Origin: Clostridiales bacterium
GTDB taxonomy: Bacteria > Bacillota > Clostridia > Tissierellales > Sedimentibacteraceae
NCBI GenBank assembly: GCA_003497505.1
Contig: DNNV01000309.1
Coordinates: 1 to 12,032, forward strand
Reading direction: 5' to 3'
DNA: 12,032 bases
Shown here: positions 1 through 7,517 of the stretch, piece by piece
Layout: each line of letters opens with the position of its first letter
How positions within the stretch are numbered: the stretch's first letter is position 1
Notes under the pieces: model-generated
The model's input: only the letters and a program-made list of their open reading frames with translations
Told to the model about the DNA's origin: nothing
Database searches by the model: none
Position numbers and translations under genes: made by a program

Positions 1-2
1 CC

Positions 3-80
3 GGCTCTTTCTATGTAGATAAATATGAGGACCATATAAAAAAAATCACCGATATCGGAGATTTCAAGGGCCCTTACTAA
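3..80 (+). CDS. C-terminal end of a probable DUF421 (YetF-like) membrane protein, cut by the window edge
   Basis: Only the last 25 codons are inside the window. Reading frame 3 is open from the edge to a TAA at 78-80, while the other two forward frames stop within the first 21 bases. The tail reads GSFYVDKYEDHIKKI and then DIGDFKGPY. The small 'G-S-F-Y-V-D-x-Y' element resembles the C-terminal end of DUF421 (YetF-like) proteins, which are membrane proteins with a cytoplasmic C-terminal domain of unsettled role. The next gene, a DUF4363 member, starts 9 bases after the stop, and DUF421 and DUF4363 genes are commonly neighbours in clostridia. That context is the main support. The ribosome binding site of the next gene overlaps this stop codon, so the two are probably co-transcribed and translationally coupled. 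The piece is too short for a firm family call. Confidence 0.6.
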   Translation, partial: GSFYVDKYEDHIKKITDIGDFKGPY

Positions 81-89
81 GGAGTGTAT

Positions 90-455
90 ATGAGAAGATT
101 TTTAGTTATATCAATCCCCATTGTTTCAATTGCATTATTTATTTTAATCATGCTGAGCAACAGTGTGTTAAAAAAGCCATTGACAAGTAATGACAACATT
201 CCAGAAGCAATAAAGCTGGTGATCAATGACATAGACAATGGAGACTGGATCCGTGCAGAAAGCAATGCCATAAAGCTGCACGATACATGGGATAAAGTCG
301 TCAGAAGGGTGCAGTTCAGCGGAGAGAAGGATGAAATAGACGGTTTTTATAAAAATATCGCAAGACTTCGCGGAGCAATTGCAGTAAAGGACAAATCAAA
401 CGCATACATGGAGTTGTATGAAGCATACGAGCACTGGGAAAATCTCGGCAGGTAG
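90..455 (+). CDS. DUF4363 family small membrane-anchored protein
   Basis: A 121-residue protein of unknown function. Residues 1-5 are basic (MRRF), residues 5-25 form one hydrophobic segment (uncleaved anchor or signal peptide), and the rest is charged and probably helical. The C-terminal part (WDKVVRRVQFSGEKDEIDGF, then NIARLRGAIAVKDK and a Tyr/Trp/Glu-rich end) matches my memory of DUF4363, a family of about 120 residues often found behind a DUF421 gene. I place the start at ATG 90 because AAGGAG at 79-84 lies 5 bases upstream. A GTG at 84 is in frame but overlaps that ribosome binding site. The gene is coupled to the preceding partial DUF421-like gene. The stop codon TAG lies in the loop of a small inverted repeat (447-464). 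No biochemical role is known to me, and membrane anchoring with the bulk of the protein outside is inferred from the single hydrophobic segment. Confidence 0.75.
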   Translation: MRRFLVISIPIVSIALFILIMLSNSVLKKPLTSNDNIPEAIKLVINDIDNGDWIRAESNAIKLHDTWDKVVRRVQFSGEKDEIDGFYKNIARLRGAIAVKDKSNAYMELYEAYEHWENLGR

Positions 456-464
456 ATACCTGCC
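447..464. terminator. Inverted repeat between convergent genes, weak bidirectional terminator candidate
   Basis: GGCAGGT-AGAT-ACCTGCC forms a 7-bp GC-rich stem with a 4-base loop. It contains the stop codon of the DUF4363 gene and ends one base before the stop codon of the convergent permease gene (466). No T-run follows directly on the + strand, and only a short TTTT lies a few bases past it on the - strand, so termination here is plausible but not canonical. Confidence 0.45.
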
Positions 465-465
465 G

Positions 466-1368
466 TCATTGTCTGATTCGCTTTCTTTTTGCCATCAGCT
501 CCTTAAAGTCGACTTCCATTACAAAAATACTTATAATCATCAGCACCGCACCGAAATATGACTTGCCTGTAAGAACTTCCTTAGCAAATATATATGCAAC
601 TGTGCCTGCAAACAATGTCTCAAGAGAAAAAATTACACCCACATGCGATGCGGTGGTATACTGCTGAGCTATGGCTTGTACTATAAAAGCAACTCCCGTA
701 CACAATATTGATAAAAACAACACCGAAAACCATATGCTTGGCTCGGAAGGCAAATGCGGCTTTTCAAAAATAAACGCCAGCAGCAGGTTCAGCACACCGG
801 TTACACCCAGCTGGAAAACTCCTAACTGAAACGGGTTTACTTCCTCCTTTGCCACTGCTCTTTCTGTAATAATTAAGTCTATTGCATAGGCAAAGGCACA
901 CATTATAGAAAATAAATCTCCAAGCAAATTATCATGGTTTACAGAAAAATCATCCTTCATGGTAAGCAGCGCAATTCCGGCAGTGCTGAGAAATATCACA
1001 AATGCAAGCTTCTTCCCCGGAGCCTTCCTGTAAATTATACAGGATAATAACGGTGTAAAAACAACTGACAACCCGCACAGAAAGCTCGTATTTGACAAGG
1101 TCGTGTACTGAACACCTAAATTTGCTCCTATGTATACAAATAACAGTGCAATTCCAAGGATTACACTGTATTTCAGAGTTTCTTTCGAAACATTTTTTAT
1201 TTTTGGAAATGTCAGAACAACCGCAACGATGAATGCAATGAGAAATCTGTTTGCATTTAAAGTGAATGATCCCATATCCTTAAGACTCAAATCAGTCAGA
1301 TAGTAAGAAGCACCCCATGCCACCGTAACGAACAGCAGCATTAAATCTGCCTTTAACTGCTTAGACAT
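466..1368 (-). CDS. DMT superfamily permease, EamA domain transporter
   Basis: A 300-residue integral membrane protein with about ten hydrophobic segments arranged as two EamA repeats (roughly residues 7-135 and 149-285), the usual length and layout of drug/metabolite transporters. Residue stretches typical of the family are visible: the first helix with AWGASY (about residue 18), QYTTLSNTSFLCGL near residue 90, and the matching QQYTTASHVGVIFSLE in the second half near residue 235. Substrates of EamA permeases cannot be told from sequence; amino acids, nucleotides or metabolites are all known. ATG 1368 is preceded by GGAGG (1374-1378) at good spacing. The gene begins 14 bases after the uppP stop, so it is very likely the second gene of a uppP-permease operon. 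It ends in a basic tail (MAKRKRIRQ) expected on the cytoplasmic side, and its stop faces the DUF4363 gene. Confidence 0.9.
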   Translation of the reverse strand: MSKQLKADLMLLFVTVAWGASYYLTDLSLKDMGSFTLNANRFLIAFIVAVVLTFPKIKNVSKETLKYSVILGIALLFVYIGANLGVQYTTLSNTSFLCGLSVVFTPLLSCIIYRKAPGKKLAFVIFLSTAGIALLTMKDDFSVNHDNLLGDLFSIMCAFAYAIDLIITERAVAKEEVNPFQLGVFQLGVTGVLNLLLAFIFEKPHLPSEPSIWFSVLFLSILCTGVAFIVQAIAQQYTTASHVGVIFSLETLFAGTVAYIFAKEVLTGKSYFGAVLMIISIFVMEVDFKELMAKRKRIRQ

Positions 1369-1382
1369 AAATACCTCCGGTA

Positions 1383-2201
1383 TTACTTAAATATAAAGCT
1401 CTTGATTACTACCAATATCCCCAGCACTATGCGATACCATCCGAAGGCCTTAAAGTCATTATTCTTGATATACTTAAGCAGGAATCTTATGGCAATCAGA
1501 GATACTACAAATGCAACTATCATACCGGTAAGTAAAATTGCCAGCTCCATTCCCGTAAAATCAAATCCAAACTTGACAAGCTTAAGAGCACTTGCACCAA
1601 ACATTACAGGAATCGAAAGGAAAAATGAATATTCTGCAGCTATTTGCCTTGATGTTCCTAAAATTATAGCACCCAATATGGTTGAGCCTGAACGTGATGT
1701 TCCGGGTATGAGAGAAAGAACCTGAAAAAAGCCTATCCCCAGGGCAGTACCATAGGATAAATCTTTAAAGCTCTTTATTTTTGCTGTCTTTCCATTATTT
1801 CTGTTTTCTATCAATATAAAGAGAACACCATAGACAATCAGCGCTATTGCGACGGTCTGATAATTATAGAAATGCTCGTTGAACCAGTCATCAAACAGTA
1901 CGCCAAGCACTCCTGCAGGTATGACCCCTACAATTACCTTGAACCATATTTCCATGGTATCTTTTTTCTGTTTCGATGTTTTATCTGCAGAAAAAGGATT
2001 CAGCTTGTGAAAATACAGAAGTACCACAGCCATTATAGCTCCAAGCTGTATAACAACACGAAACATCTCTTGAAAAGCATCGGATGCTCCCAGGCTTATA
2101 AGCTCCTCAACCAGAATCATGTGTCCCGTGCTGCTGATAGGCAGCCACTCCGTTACCCCCTCAACAATCCCAAGCAGGGCCGCTTTAAATATTTCAATCA
2201 T
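1383..2201 (-). CDS. uppP: Undecaprenyl-diphosphatase UppP (BacA family)
   Basis: This integral membrane enzyme removes a phosphate from undecaprenyl diphosphate to give undecaprenyl phosphate, the lipid carrier for peptidoglycan and other envelope polymers; overproduction is a known route to bacitracin resistance. The 272 residues match the family's usual length. Both signature regions are intact. Near the N-terminus, [14 protein letters not shown] (residues 14-27) supplies E14, E18 and H27, corresponding to the catalytic Glu/Glu/His of E. coli Upp[10 protein letters not shown] at 166-174 contains the conserved Arg170. About eight hydrophobic segments are visible, with a charged cytoplasmic loop at residues 70-85. 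ATG 2201 is preceded by GGAGG at 2206-2210. The gene is the first of two, with the EamA permease following after 14 bases. A promoter with an extended -10 lies about 50 bases upstream of the start. Confidence 0.97.
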   Translation of the reverse strand: MIEIFKAALLGIVEGVTEWLPISSTGHMILVEELISLGASDAFQEMFRVVIQLGAIMAVVLLYFHKLNPFSADKTSKQKKDTMEIWFKVIVGVIPAGVLGVLFDDWFNEHFYNYQTVAIALIVYGVLFILIENRNNGKTAKIKSFKDLSYGTALGIGFFQVLSLIPGTSRSGSTILGAIILGTSRQIAAEYSFFLSIPVMFGASALKLVKFGFDFTGMELAILLTGMIVAFVVSLIAIRFLLKYIKNNDFKAFGWYRIVLGILVVIKSFIFK

Positions 2202-2253
2202 TACATCCTCCTACTGTCATTTGCTATACGCAAAATATTCTATGCCCATAATA

Positions 2254-2281
2254 ATTATATCATTTTAATTTTATTTGACAG
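2254..2281 (-). promoter_or_regulatory. Promoter of the uppP-permease operon, sigma-A type with extended -10
   Basis: On the - strand a perfect TATAAT (2259-2254) is preceded by TGA, giving an extended -10. A 16-base spacer separates it from CTGTCA (2281-2276), which matches TTGACA at 4 of 6 positions. The predicted transcript starts near 2247 and has a leader of about 45 bases. That leader holds a small inverted repeat, TTTGC-TATAC-GCAAA as read on the + strand (2220-2234), just before the ribosome binding site. The assignment rests on consensus match and position only. Confidence 0.65.
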
Positions 2282-2333
2282 ATAATTTTAACACATTCCA
2301 TTAAAAATATCCATCAGCAAACCAAATTTTTTA

Positions 2334-2364
2334 CTGAGTTATGACAACCACTGTCATAACTCAG
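2334..2364. repeat. Perfect 13-bp inverted repeat, hairpin behind the vWA gene
   Basis: CTGAGTTATGACA (2334-2346), a 5-base loop, and TGTCATAACTCAG (2352-2364) pair without mismatch. The element begins 10 bases after the stop of the leftward vWA lipoprotein gene and lies upstream of the uppP promoter. It could be the 3' end hairpin of the vWA mRNA. However, on the - strand it is followed by TAAAAAATTT, not a T-run, so it is not a canonical intrinsic terminator. A protein-binding operator is the alternative. Confidence 0.7.
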
Positions 2365-2374
2365 CTGCCCGGCA

Positions 2375-3937
2375 TTAATCAGTATAAATTTCAGCCGCTT
2401 TTTTAACCAATTGAACTAATTCAACCCTGTATACATCGCCCTTTACTGTTCCTTCATCCAACAGCTCTAAAACATTATTGTAACCAATATTTCCAATATA
2501 TTTACTTTCTCTCAAAATCATGCCGAATTCGGCAACTGAAGCAGCAAATCTAAGGTTATCCGGCATTTCTGCCTTGTAGTCATCCTTTTTGACAGCTATT
2601 GACATCAACTCACTTGTGTCACTGTACGGATTTTTATATCTTATTTTTATAGTAAGCAGCTCCTCGGCACTATCCTTGTTTGTATTATCATTTGACTGAT
2701 ATTTCAAATCAACAGACGGTATCTCCATTTGAGAATCATTTAAAACTATCTCATAAAGTGCCGTTACGCTGTGGCCCGCGCCTATTTCACCTGCATCCTT
2801 GCTGTCATCATTGAAATCCTCAGAAGAAAGCAGCCTGTTTTCATATCCTACCAGTCTGTAACCCTTAACATTGGCCGGATTAAATTCCACCTGCAGCTTA
2901 ACATCCTTTGCCACCGTCACCAGTGTTGCTCCCATTTCATCAACCAATACCTTTTTAGCCTCGTATATGGAATCTATATATGAATAATTTCCGTTCCCCT
3001 TGTCTGCCAGGGTCTCCATTTTATTATCCTTTATATTTCCTGTTCCAAATCCCAAGACAGATAAAAACACACCGCTTTCTTTCCTTTCAGTTATAAGCCT
3101 TTCAAGCTCACTCTCGCTTGTCAGACCGATGTTTAAATCTCCGTCTGTTGCTAAAATCACCCTGTTATTGCCGCCATTTATAAAATATTTTTCAGACAGC
3201 TCATATGCTGTTACTATTCCCTTGCTGCCGTGTGTGCTTCCGCCGGCTTCAAGGCTGTCCAAGGCTTCATTTATACTCTCACTGTCATTCCCGTTTACTC
3301 CCTCAATTACCACCCTGTCATTTGATGCGTATGTAACTATTGATACCCTATCCTTTTCTGTCAGCTCCGCCGTAAGCATTTTAAAAGCTTTCTGCATCAG
3401 AGGCAATTTGTTGTAATCTTGCATGGAGCCGGATACGTCAAGCAAAAACACTAAATTCGAATTGGGACTTTTCGAAAAATCTATATCCTTAGTTTTTAAG
3501 CCTATCAGCATTAATTTGCTGTCCTTATTCCATGGGCATTCAGACAACTCGGTCGTTACCGAAAACGGCTCATCATCTCCCGGAATCGGATAATCATATT
3601 TAAAATAATTTATCATTTCCTCGATTCTGACAGCGCCAGGATCCACTGCCTGACCGTTATTTATCATTCTTCTTATATTGCTGTATGACGCTGTATCCAC
3701 ATCAGCTGAAAATGTAGACAGAGGATAATCAGCAACAGATTTATAAGCATTTTCCGTAATTGAATTGTATTCTTCCGTATTATGCTCTGCTGTTGCTTCA
3801 TAATATTCTCCAAGCATATTAGAATTTTGTTTCATAGAATCCGTCATATTTGCCTTATGAGCAGAACATCCGGACACAATAAGCACCATTACAGCTATAA
3901 ACGCTGAAATCATTTGTCTTTTAAATATCTTTCTCAT
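2375..3937 (-). CDS. YfbK-like von Willebrand factor type A lipoprotein
   Basis: A 520-residue predicted lipoprotein. A basic start, a hydrophobic stretch and the lipobox V-S-G-C give acylation at Cys24. Residues about 68-165 match the YfbK N-terminal module (YPLSTFSADVDTASY, then RIEEMINYF). A vWA domain follows at about 160-335 with a complete metal-ion-dependent adhesion site: DVSGS (D167, S169, S171), T235 in GGSTHG, and D265 in ATDGD. The rest, to the C-terminus, fits the YfbK C-terminal domain (DUF3520). vWA domains bind partner proteins through a divalent metal; the partner here is unknown, and an extracytoplasmic, membrane-tethered site is inferred. I chose ATG 3937 because AAGGAGGA lies at 3942-3949. 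An in-frame ATG at 3988 would add 17 polar residues in front of the signal peptide and has no comparable site. The gene appears monocistronic, with an ECF-type promoter motif upstream and a hairpin behind it. Confidence 0.92.
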   Translation of the reverse strand: MRKIFKRQMISAFIAVMVLIVSGCSAHKANMTDSMKQNSNMLGEYYEATAEHNTEEYNSITENAYKSVADYPLSTFSADVDTASYSNIRRMINNGQAVDPGAVRIEEMINYFKYDYPIPGDDEPFSVTTELSECPWNKDSKLMLIGLKTKDIDFSKSPNSNLVFLLDVSGSMQDYNKLPLMQKAFKMLTAELTEKDRVSIVTYASNDRVVIEGVNGNDSESINEALDSLEAGGSTHGSKGIVTAYELSEKYFINGGNNRVILATDGDLNIGLTSESELERLITERKESGVFLSVLGFGTGNIKDNKMETLADKGNGNYSYIDSIYEAKKVLVDEMGATLVTVAKDVKLQVEFNPANVKGYRLVGYENRLLSSEDFNDDSKDAGEIGAGHSVTALYEIVLNDSQMEIPSVDLKYQSNDNTNKDSAEELLTIKIRYKNPYSDTSELMSIAVKKDDYKAEMPDNLRFAASVAEFGMILRESKYIGNIGYNNVLELLDEGTVKGDVYRVELVQLVKKAAEIYTD

Positions 3938-4026
3938 AATATCCTCCTTGCTGTTACTTATTTTTTTATTCCCGATTTCCGGAAGCATATTTGTCCCTTA
4001 TCGCCTTGTGCAACCTAATTAATACA

Positions 4027-4051
4027 GACGTAAGCAAAGGCAAAATGTTCC
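4027..4051 (-). promoter_or_regulatory. ECF-sigma-type promoter motif upstream of the vWA lipoprotein gene
   Basis: On the - strand GGAAC (4051-4047) is followed after exactly 16 bases by CGTC (4030-4027), the arrangement of promoters used by extracytoplasmic-function sigma factors (GGAAC/TGAAC-type -35, CGTC/GTC-type -10). The expected transcript start is near 4020, giving a leader of about 80 bases before ATG 3937. No comparably good sigma-A promoter was found in this gap; TTGCAC with TATGCT further downstream is weaker. No sigma factor gene is present in the window. Confidence 0.5.
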
Positions 4052-4136
4052 ATCTATACATTTATTTTTTTACCAAAATTAGTTTCAGCAAGAAGCCCCC
4101 TGCCATATTTTAATTCTGTACCTTGTCTCAAAAAAC

Positions 4137-4163
4137 AAAAAGCCCGGTGGTTTCGGGCTTTTT
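4137..4163 (-). terminator. Intrinsic terminator of the hypE-hypD operon
   Basis: AAAAAGCCCG (4137-4146), a 7-base loop, and CGGGCTTTTT (4154-4163) form a 10-bp stem. On the - strand it is followed by a second T-run (GTTTTTTG). It begins 10 bases after the stop of the glycyl radical enzyme gene, ideal for rho-independent termination. Its symmetrical A and T flanks mean it could also stop transcription coming from the left. Confidence 0.9.
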
Positions 4164-4173
4164 GTGGGGTATA

Positions 4174-6546
4174 TCAGTTAAAGGCTTGTTCTGTCCTGTC
4201 TATTATTTCATCCTGCAATGCTTTTTCAAGGTTGTTGAAATGGTCTGAATATCCTGCAACTCTTACAATAAGATCCTTGTATTCATCAGGGTTTTTCTGA
4301 GCATCCAAGAGGACGCTTCTGTCTATTACGTTGAACTGTATGTGATGCCCTTCCATTTTGAAATATGCTCTCACCAAGGCCGACACGTTGTCTATTCCTT
4401 CCTGTCCGGCTATTGATGACGGTGTAAACTTCTGATTTAAGAGCGTTCCTCCTGTGGAGGTATGATCCATCTTAGCACAGGATCTTATAACGGAGGTAGG
4501 ACCGTTGCGGTCTGCACCCTTCTCAGGTGAAATTCCGTCTGTAACGGGCTTTTCCTTCAGTCTGCCGTTTGCGGAGGCTGTCATTACGGAGCCGAAGTAT
4601 ACGTGGCACGTAGTTGGCAGCATGTCAATCTGGTATGTTCCACCGCACACTGTTTTTCTTCCTCTAATTCTGTCTCTTACATTTTCAAATATATCAATCA
4701 TTATGTCATCGGCATAGTCATCATCGTTGCCATATTTCGGTGTATGATTGAGCACAAGGTTGTGAAGCATTTCAAAGCCTTCAAAGTTTGCGTCTATGGC
4801 GGACAGAAGTTCCTTCATTGTGAAGCGTTTCTGCTCGTAAACATTGTATTTCAACGAGGACATACAGTCTGTTATGGTCCCTATTCCAACTATCTGAATA
4901 TATCTTGTATTGTATTTAGAGCCGCCTGCATTGTAGTCTCTTCCGCTCTCCATGCAGCCTGTTGTAAGTACGGACATAAAAGGAGTCGGCATATGCTGGG
5001 CAAATATTTTTTCAATTACGTTATTTCCTCTGATTTTTACATTTATAATGTATTCAAGCTGCTTGTAGAAAGCATCCCTTAATTCCTCATAGGATTTGAA
5101 TTCTTCGGGATTTCCGGTTTTTAAGCCTATTTGCTTTCCTGTATATTTGTCATAGCCATTGTTGAGAGTGAGCTCAAATATTTTAGGAACATTCATATAG
5201 CCTGTAAGCACATATGCCTCTCTTCCGTGGCAGCCTGTTTCCACACATCCGCTTGAACCGCCAAATCTGGCATCCTCCAATGTCTTCCCTGCATTCACAA
5301 GCTCCTGTATAAGCTCCTCTGTATTGTAAAATGCCGGCTGTCCCCAGCCTTTTCTTGAAATTTCAACAGCCCTTTTTAAAAATTCATCCGGAGTTTTCTC
5401 GCTTATCTGCACATTGGAGCTTGGCTGCAACAGCCTCATTTCATCCATTGCGTCCAATATAATGTATGACACATCGTTGACTCCGTCTTCTCCGGTGTAG
5501 GGGTTTATTCCTCCGGTGTTCAGGTTGGCAAAATCCGTGTAGGTTCCGCTTTCCTTGAGTGTTATTCCCACCTTTGGAGGTGCGGGCTGATTGTTGAATT
5601 TAATCCACAGGCATTCCATCAGCTCTCTTGCTTTATGATAGTCGATGGTTCCTGCCTCAAGCTCATTCTTATAAAACGGATATAAATACTGATCAAGCCT
5701 GCCCGGCGAAAAAGCATCCCAGGTATTTGTTTCAGTAGTAACTCCTATGTGTACGAACCAGTACATCTGAAGTGCCTGTGCGTATGTTTCGGGCTTGTGT
5801 GCCGGAACAACGTCGCAGTTATGAGCTATCCACAGCAGCTCTTCTTTTCTCTGTGGGTTTTCCACAGTTTCTGCAAGCTGCCTTGCATACTGAGCATATC
5901 TCTGTCCGTAAATAATGATGGCATCGCATGAAATAATCATTGCTTCAAGCTGTGCTTTTTTATTGTAAGCCTCCGCATCATTTAAAAAGTCAAGCTCTTC
6001 TATTGCCTCTTCGATTTCTTTCTTAAAATCCAAGAAGCCTTTTTTATAAAACTTGTCATCGGCTACAGTATGGCCGGGAGCTCTCTGCTCCATAAACTCT
6101 GTAAACATTCCCGCAGCATAGCAATCCTTCCATTCCTGCGTCATGGAAGCCAATATTCTGTCTCTTGTTGATTTATTCTGCCAGTAAGGGAGAATTTTTT
6201 CAGCCTGTATGTCTTTATCTCCTTCTCTTACCTTGAAGTTGATATATTTTCTGTCGTTCATTATCGTCATATCTTCTACGGTGTGAGCGCAAAGCTCTGG
6301 AAATGTGGGAACAACCTGCGGCCCCTCACTTTTTTCTCCCACTATGAGCTCTCCCTCTCCGATGTATAGCTTTCTGTTTTCCATGTAGTGCTTGAAATTC
6401 ATTGCACGAAGAACAGGGGTTTCCACCGTGCCATAATGCTTCTGATAAAATTCTGTTTCTAAAACAGCTCTTTCAAGACTTACACTGGGCTGTGTTGTTG
6501 CACTTTCCTGTCTTAATATCTTTGTTCTTTCTGTATAGCCTCTCAT
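4174..6546 (-). CDS. hypD: trans-4-hydroxy-L-proline dehydratase, glycyl radical enzyme
   Basis: This cytoplasmic, oxygen-sensitive glycyl radical enzyme of the pyruvate formate-lyase superfamily converts trans-4-hydroxy-L-proline to (S)-1-pyrroline-5-carboxylate and water. Its 790 residues match the known enzyme. The thiyl cysteine lies in SSGCVETGC (C434, E436), and the glycyl radical loop is RVAGYSD with Gly765. Aligned by eye with residues I recall for C. difficile HypD, this protein also has H159, D277, S333, F339, Y450 and T645, the same positions or shifted by one. That separates it from choline, glycerol and propanediol lyases, where the cysteine motif typically continues differently (for example GCVEP). 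The start codon lies one base after the activase stop, and its TAGGAGG site is inside the end of the activase gene, so translation is coupled. A strong terminator follows. No proC (P5C reductase) gene, a common neighbour, is visible here. Confidence 0.9.
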   Translation of the reverse strand: MRGYTERTKILRQESATTQPSVSLERAVLETEFYQKHYGTVETPVLRAMNFKHYMENRKLYIGEGELIVGEKSEGPQVVPTFPELCAHTVEDMTIMNDRKYINFKVREGDKDIQAEKILPYWQNKSTRDRILASMTQEWKDCYAAGMFTEFMEQRAPGHTVADDKFYKKGFLDFKKEIEEAIEELDFLNDAEAYNKKAQLEAMIISCDAIIIYGQRYAQYARQLAETVENPQRKEELLWIAHNCDVVPAHKPETYAQALQMYWFVHIGVTTETNTWDAFSPGRLDQYLYPFYKNELEAGTIDYHKARELMECLWIKFNNQPAPPKVGITLKESGTYTDFANLNTGGINPYTGEDGVNDVSYIILDAMDEMRLLQPSSNVQISEKTPDEFLKRAVEISRKGWGQPAFYNTEELIQELVNAGKTLEDARFGGSSGCVETGCHGREAYVLTGYMNVPKIFELTLNNGYDKYTGKQIGLKTGNPEEFKSYEELRDAFYKQLEYIINVKIRGNNVIEKIFAQHMPTPFMSVLTTGCMESGRDYNAGGSKYNTRYIQIVGIGTITDCMSSLKYNVYEQKRFTMKELLSAIDANFEGFEMLHNLVLNHTPKYGNDDDYADDIMIDIFENVRDRIRGRKTVCGGTYQIDMLPTTCHVYFGSVMTASANGRLKEKPVTDGISPEKGADRNGPTSVIRSCAKMDHTSTGGTLLNQKFTPSSIAGQEGIDNVSALVRAYFKMEGHHIQFNVIDRSVLLDAQKNPDEYKDLIVRVAGYSDHFNNLEKALQDEIIDRTEQAFN

Positions 6547-6547
6547 T

Positions 6548-7450
6548 TCAACCTCCTATTTTTACATCATATCCTTGTTTTTCAAACATTTCCATGAACA
6601 TCTGCATCTTCTCTTCAGAAGGTTTGTTCATTTTTTCATCCTCATAAATCATATGAAGCTTTCTGTACTTATGCTTTGCAATATCATGATATGGAAGCAG
6701 ATTTATTTTCTTTATTCCGAGTTTTCTTATAAGGTCAATCGTTTTTTCTATATGTGATGTATCTGCATTTACACCCTCTATAATTGGCATCCGTATATTT
6801 ATATTACGATGGATTTGAGCCAGCCTCACAAGATTATCAAGTATGAGCCTATTCGACATTCCCGTGAACCTTCTGTGCTCCTCATCATCCATGAGCTTAA
6901 TATCATATAGAAATACATCTGTATACGGTGAAATTCTTTTTATATTTTCAAAGTCTACAGCTCCGCAGGTGTCAACTGCCGTATGAATATTTTTCTCCTT
7001 GAGTTTCTTGAGGAGCTCCTCGGCAAAATCCGTATAAACAAGCGGTTCTCCTCCTGAAAGAGTCACTCCGCCGTTTGATTGCTCATAAAACACTTCATCC
7101 TTCATAACTTCTTTTAATACTTCTTCGACAGTATATTCACGTCCTGCAATTTGCCTTGCTCCGGGGATGCAGTATATTTCACACATGCCGCAATAATTGC
7201 ATTTGTCTTCATCAGTTGTAAGAATTCCGTTTTCAATCGTGATTGCCTTCTGAGGGCATACTTCGGTACATTTTCCGCAAAGAGTGCATTTTTCCTTGTC
7301 AAAAAGCATCTGCTTTCTGTTTTTTTGACTCTCCGGATTATGACACCAGAGGCACCTTAAAGGGCATCCCTTAAAAAATACAGTCGTTCTTATTCCGGGT
7401 CCATCATGTACAGAAAACTTTTGAATATTAAATATAGTCGCTGTATTCAT
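6548..7450 (-). CDS. hypE: Glycyl radical enzyme activase, radical SAM (HypD-activating)
   Basis: A 300-residue radical S-adenosylmethionine enzyme that abstracts hydrogen from Gly765 of the downstream dehydratase. The radical SAM cluster motif C-x3-C-x2-C is at C29, C33 and C36 (KGCPLRCLWCHN). It is followed by a ferredoxin-like insert with two sets of four cysteines (C55/C58/C61/C65 and C84/C87/C90/C94), typical of activases of the PFL-activase family other than PflA itself. The SGGEP motif that contacts SAM follows near residue 134, and length and C-terminus are normal. I chose ATG 7450, where GGAG lies 6 bases upstream. An in-frame TTG at 7474 falls inside a 20-bp palindrome and has no ribosome binding site. 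It is the first gene of the operon, with the dehydratase immediately behind it, which fixes the substrate by context. Confidence 0.92.
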   Translation of the reverse strand: MNTATIFNIQKFSVHDGPGIRTTVFFKGCPLRCLWCHNPESQKNRKQMLFDKEKCTLCGKCTEVCPQKAITIENGILTTDEDKCNYCGMCEIYCIPGARQIAGREYTVEEVLKEVMKDEVFYEQSNGGVTLSGGEPLVYTDFAEELLKKLKEKNIHTAVDTCGAVDFENIKRISPYTDVFLYDIKLMDDEEHRRFTGMSNRLILDNLVRLAQIHRNINIRMPIIEGVNADTSHIEKTIDLIRKLGIKKINLLPYHDIAKHKYRKLHMIYEDEKMNKPSEEKMQMFMEMFEKQGYDVKIGG

Positions 7451-7459
7451 TTTTTCTCC

Positions 7460-7479
7460 AATAATTGATATCAATTATT
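7460..7479. promoter_or_regulatory. 20-bp perfect palindrome, candidate operator of hypE-hypD
   Basis: AATAATTGATATCAATTATT is a perfect inverted repeat with no spacer. It lies directly upstream of the GGAG ribosome binding site of hypE (7456-7459). A possible -10 (TATAAA on the - strand, 7483-7478) overlaps its upstream edge, but no good -35 is present. The position suits a repressor site. The half sites recall FNR (TTGAT/ATCAA) but lack the 4-base FNR spacer, and Fur-type boxes are only loosely similar, so I do not name the regulator. Confidence 0.5.
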
Positions 7480-7517
7480 TATATGCAATTTTCCTGCCAA
7501 TAAATATGTGTTGAAAA

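Noticed and set aside
2275..2280. Perfect TTGACA on the + strand in the uppP upstream gap
   Set aside because: No -10 is found 16-18 bases downstream, and no rightward gene follows; it overlaps the leftward uppP promoter by chance.
3938..3988. Longer form of the vWA protein starting at ATG 3988
   Set aside because: It would place 17 polar residues before the lipoprotein signal peptide, and the strong AAGGAGGA site clearly serves ATG 3937.
3938..4136. Riboswitch in the leader region of the vWA gene
   Set aside because: I looked for conserved riboswitch cores and multi-stem structure and saw none; only the ECF-like promoter motif stands out.
4603..5082. 159-codon open frame on the + strand inside hypD
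   Set aside because: It is antisense to a fully conserved enzyme gene, has no recognisable protein features or ribosome binding site, and is a shadow of hypD codon use.
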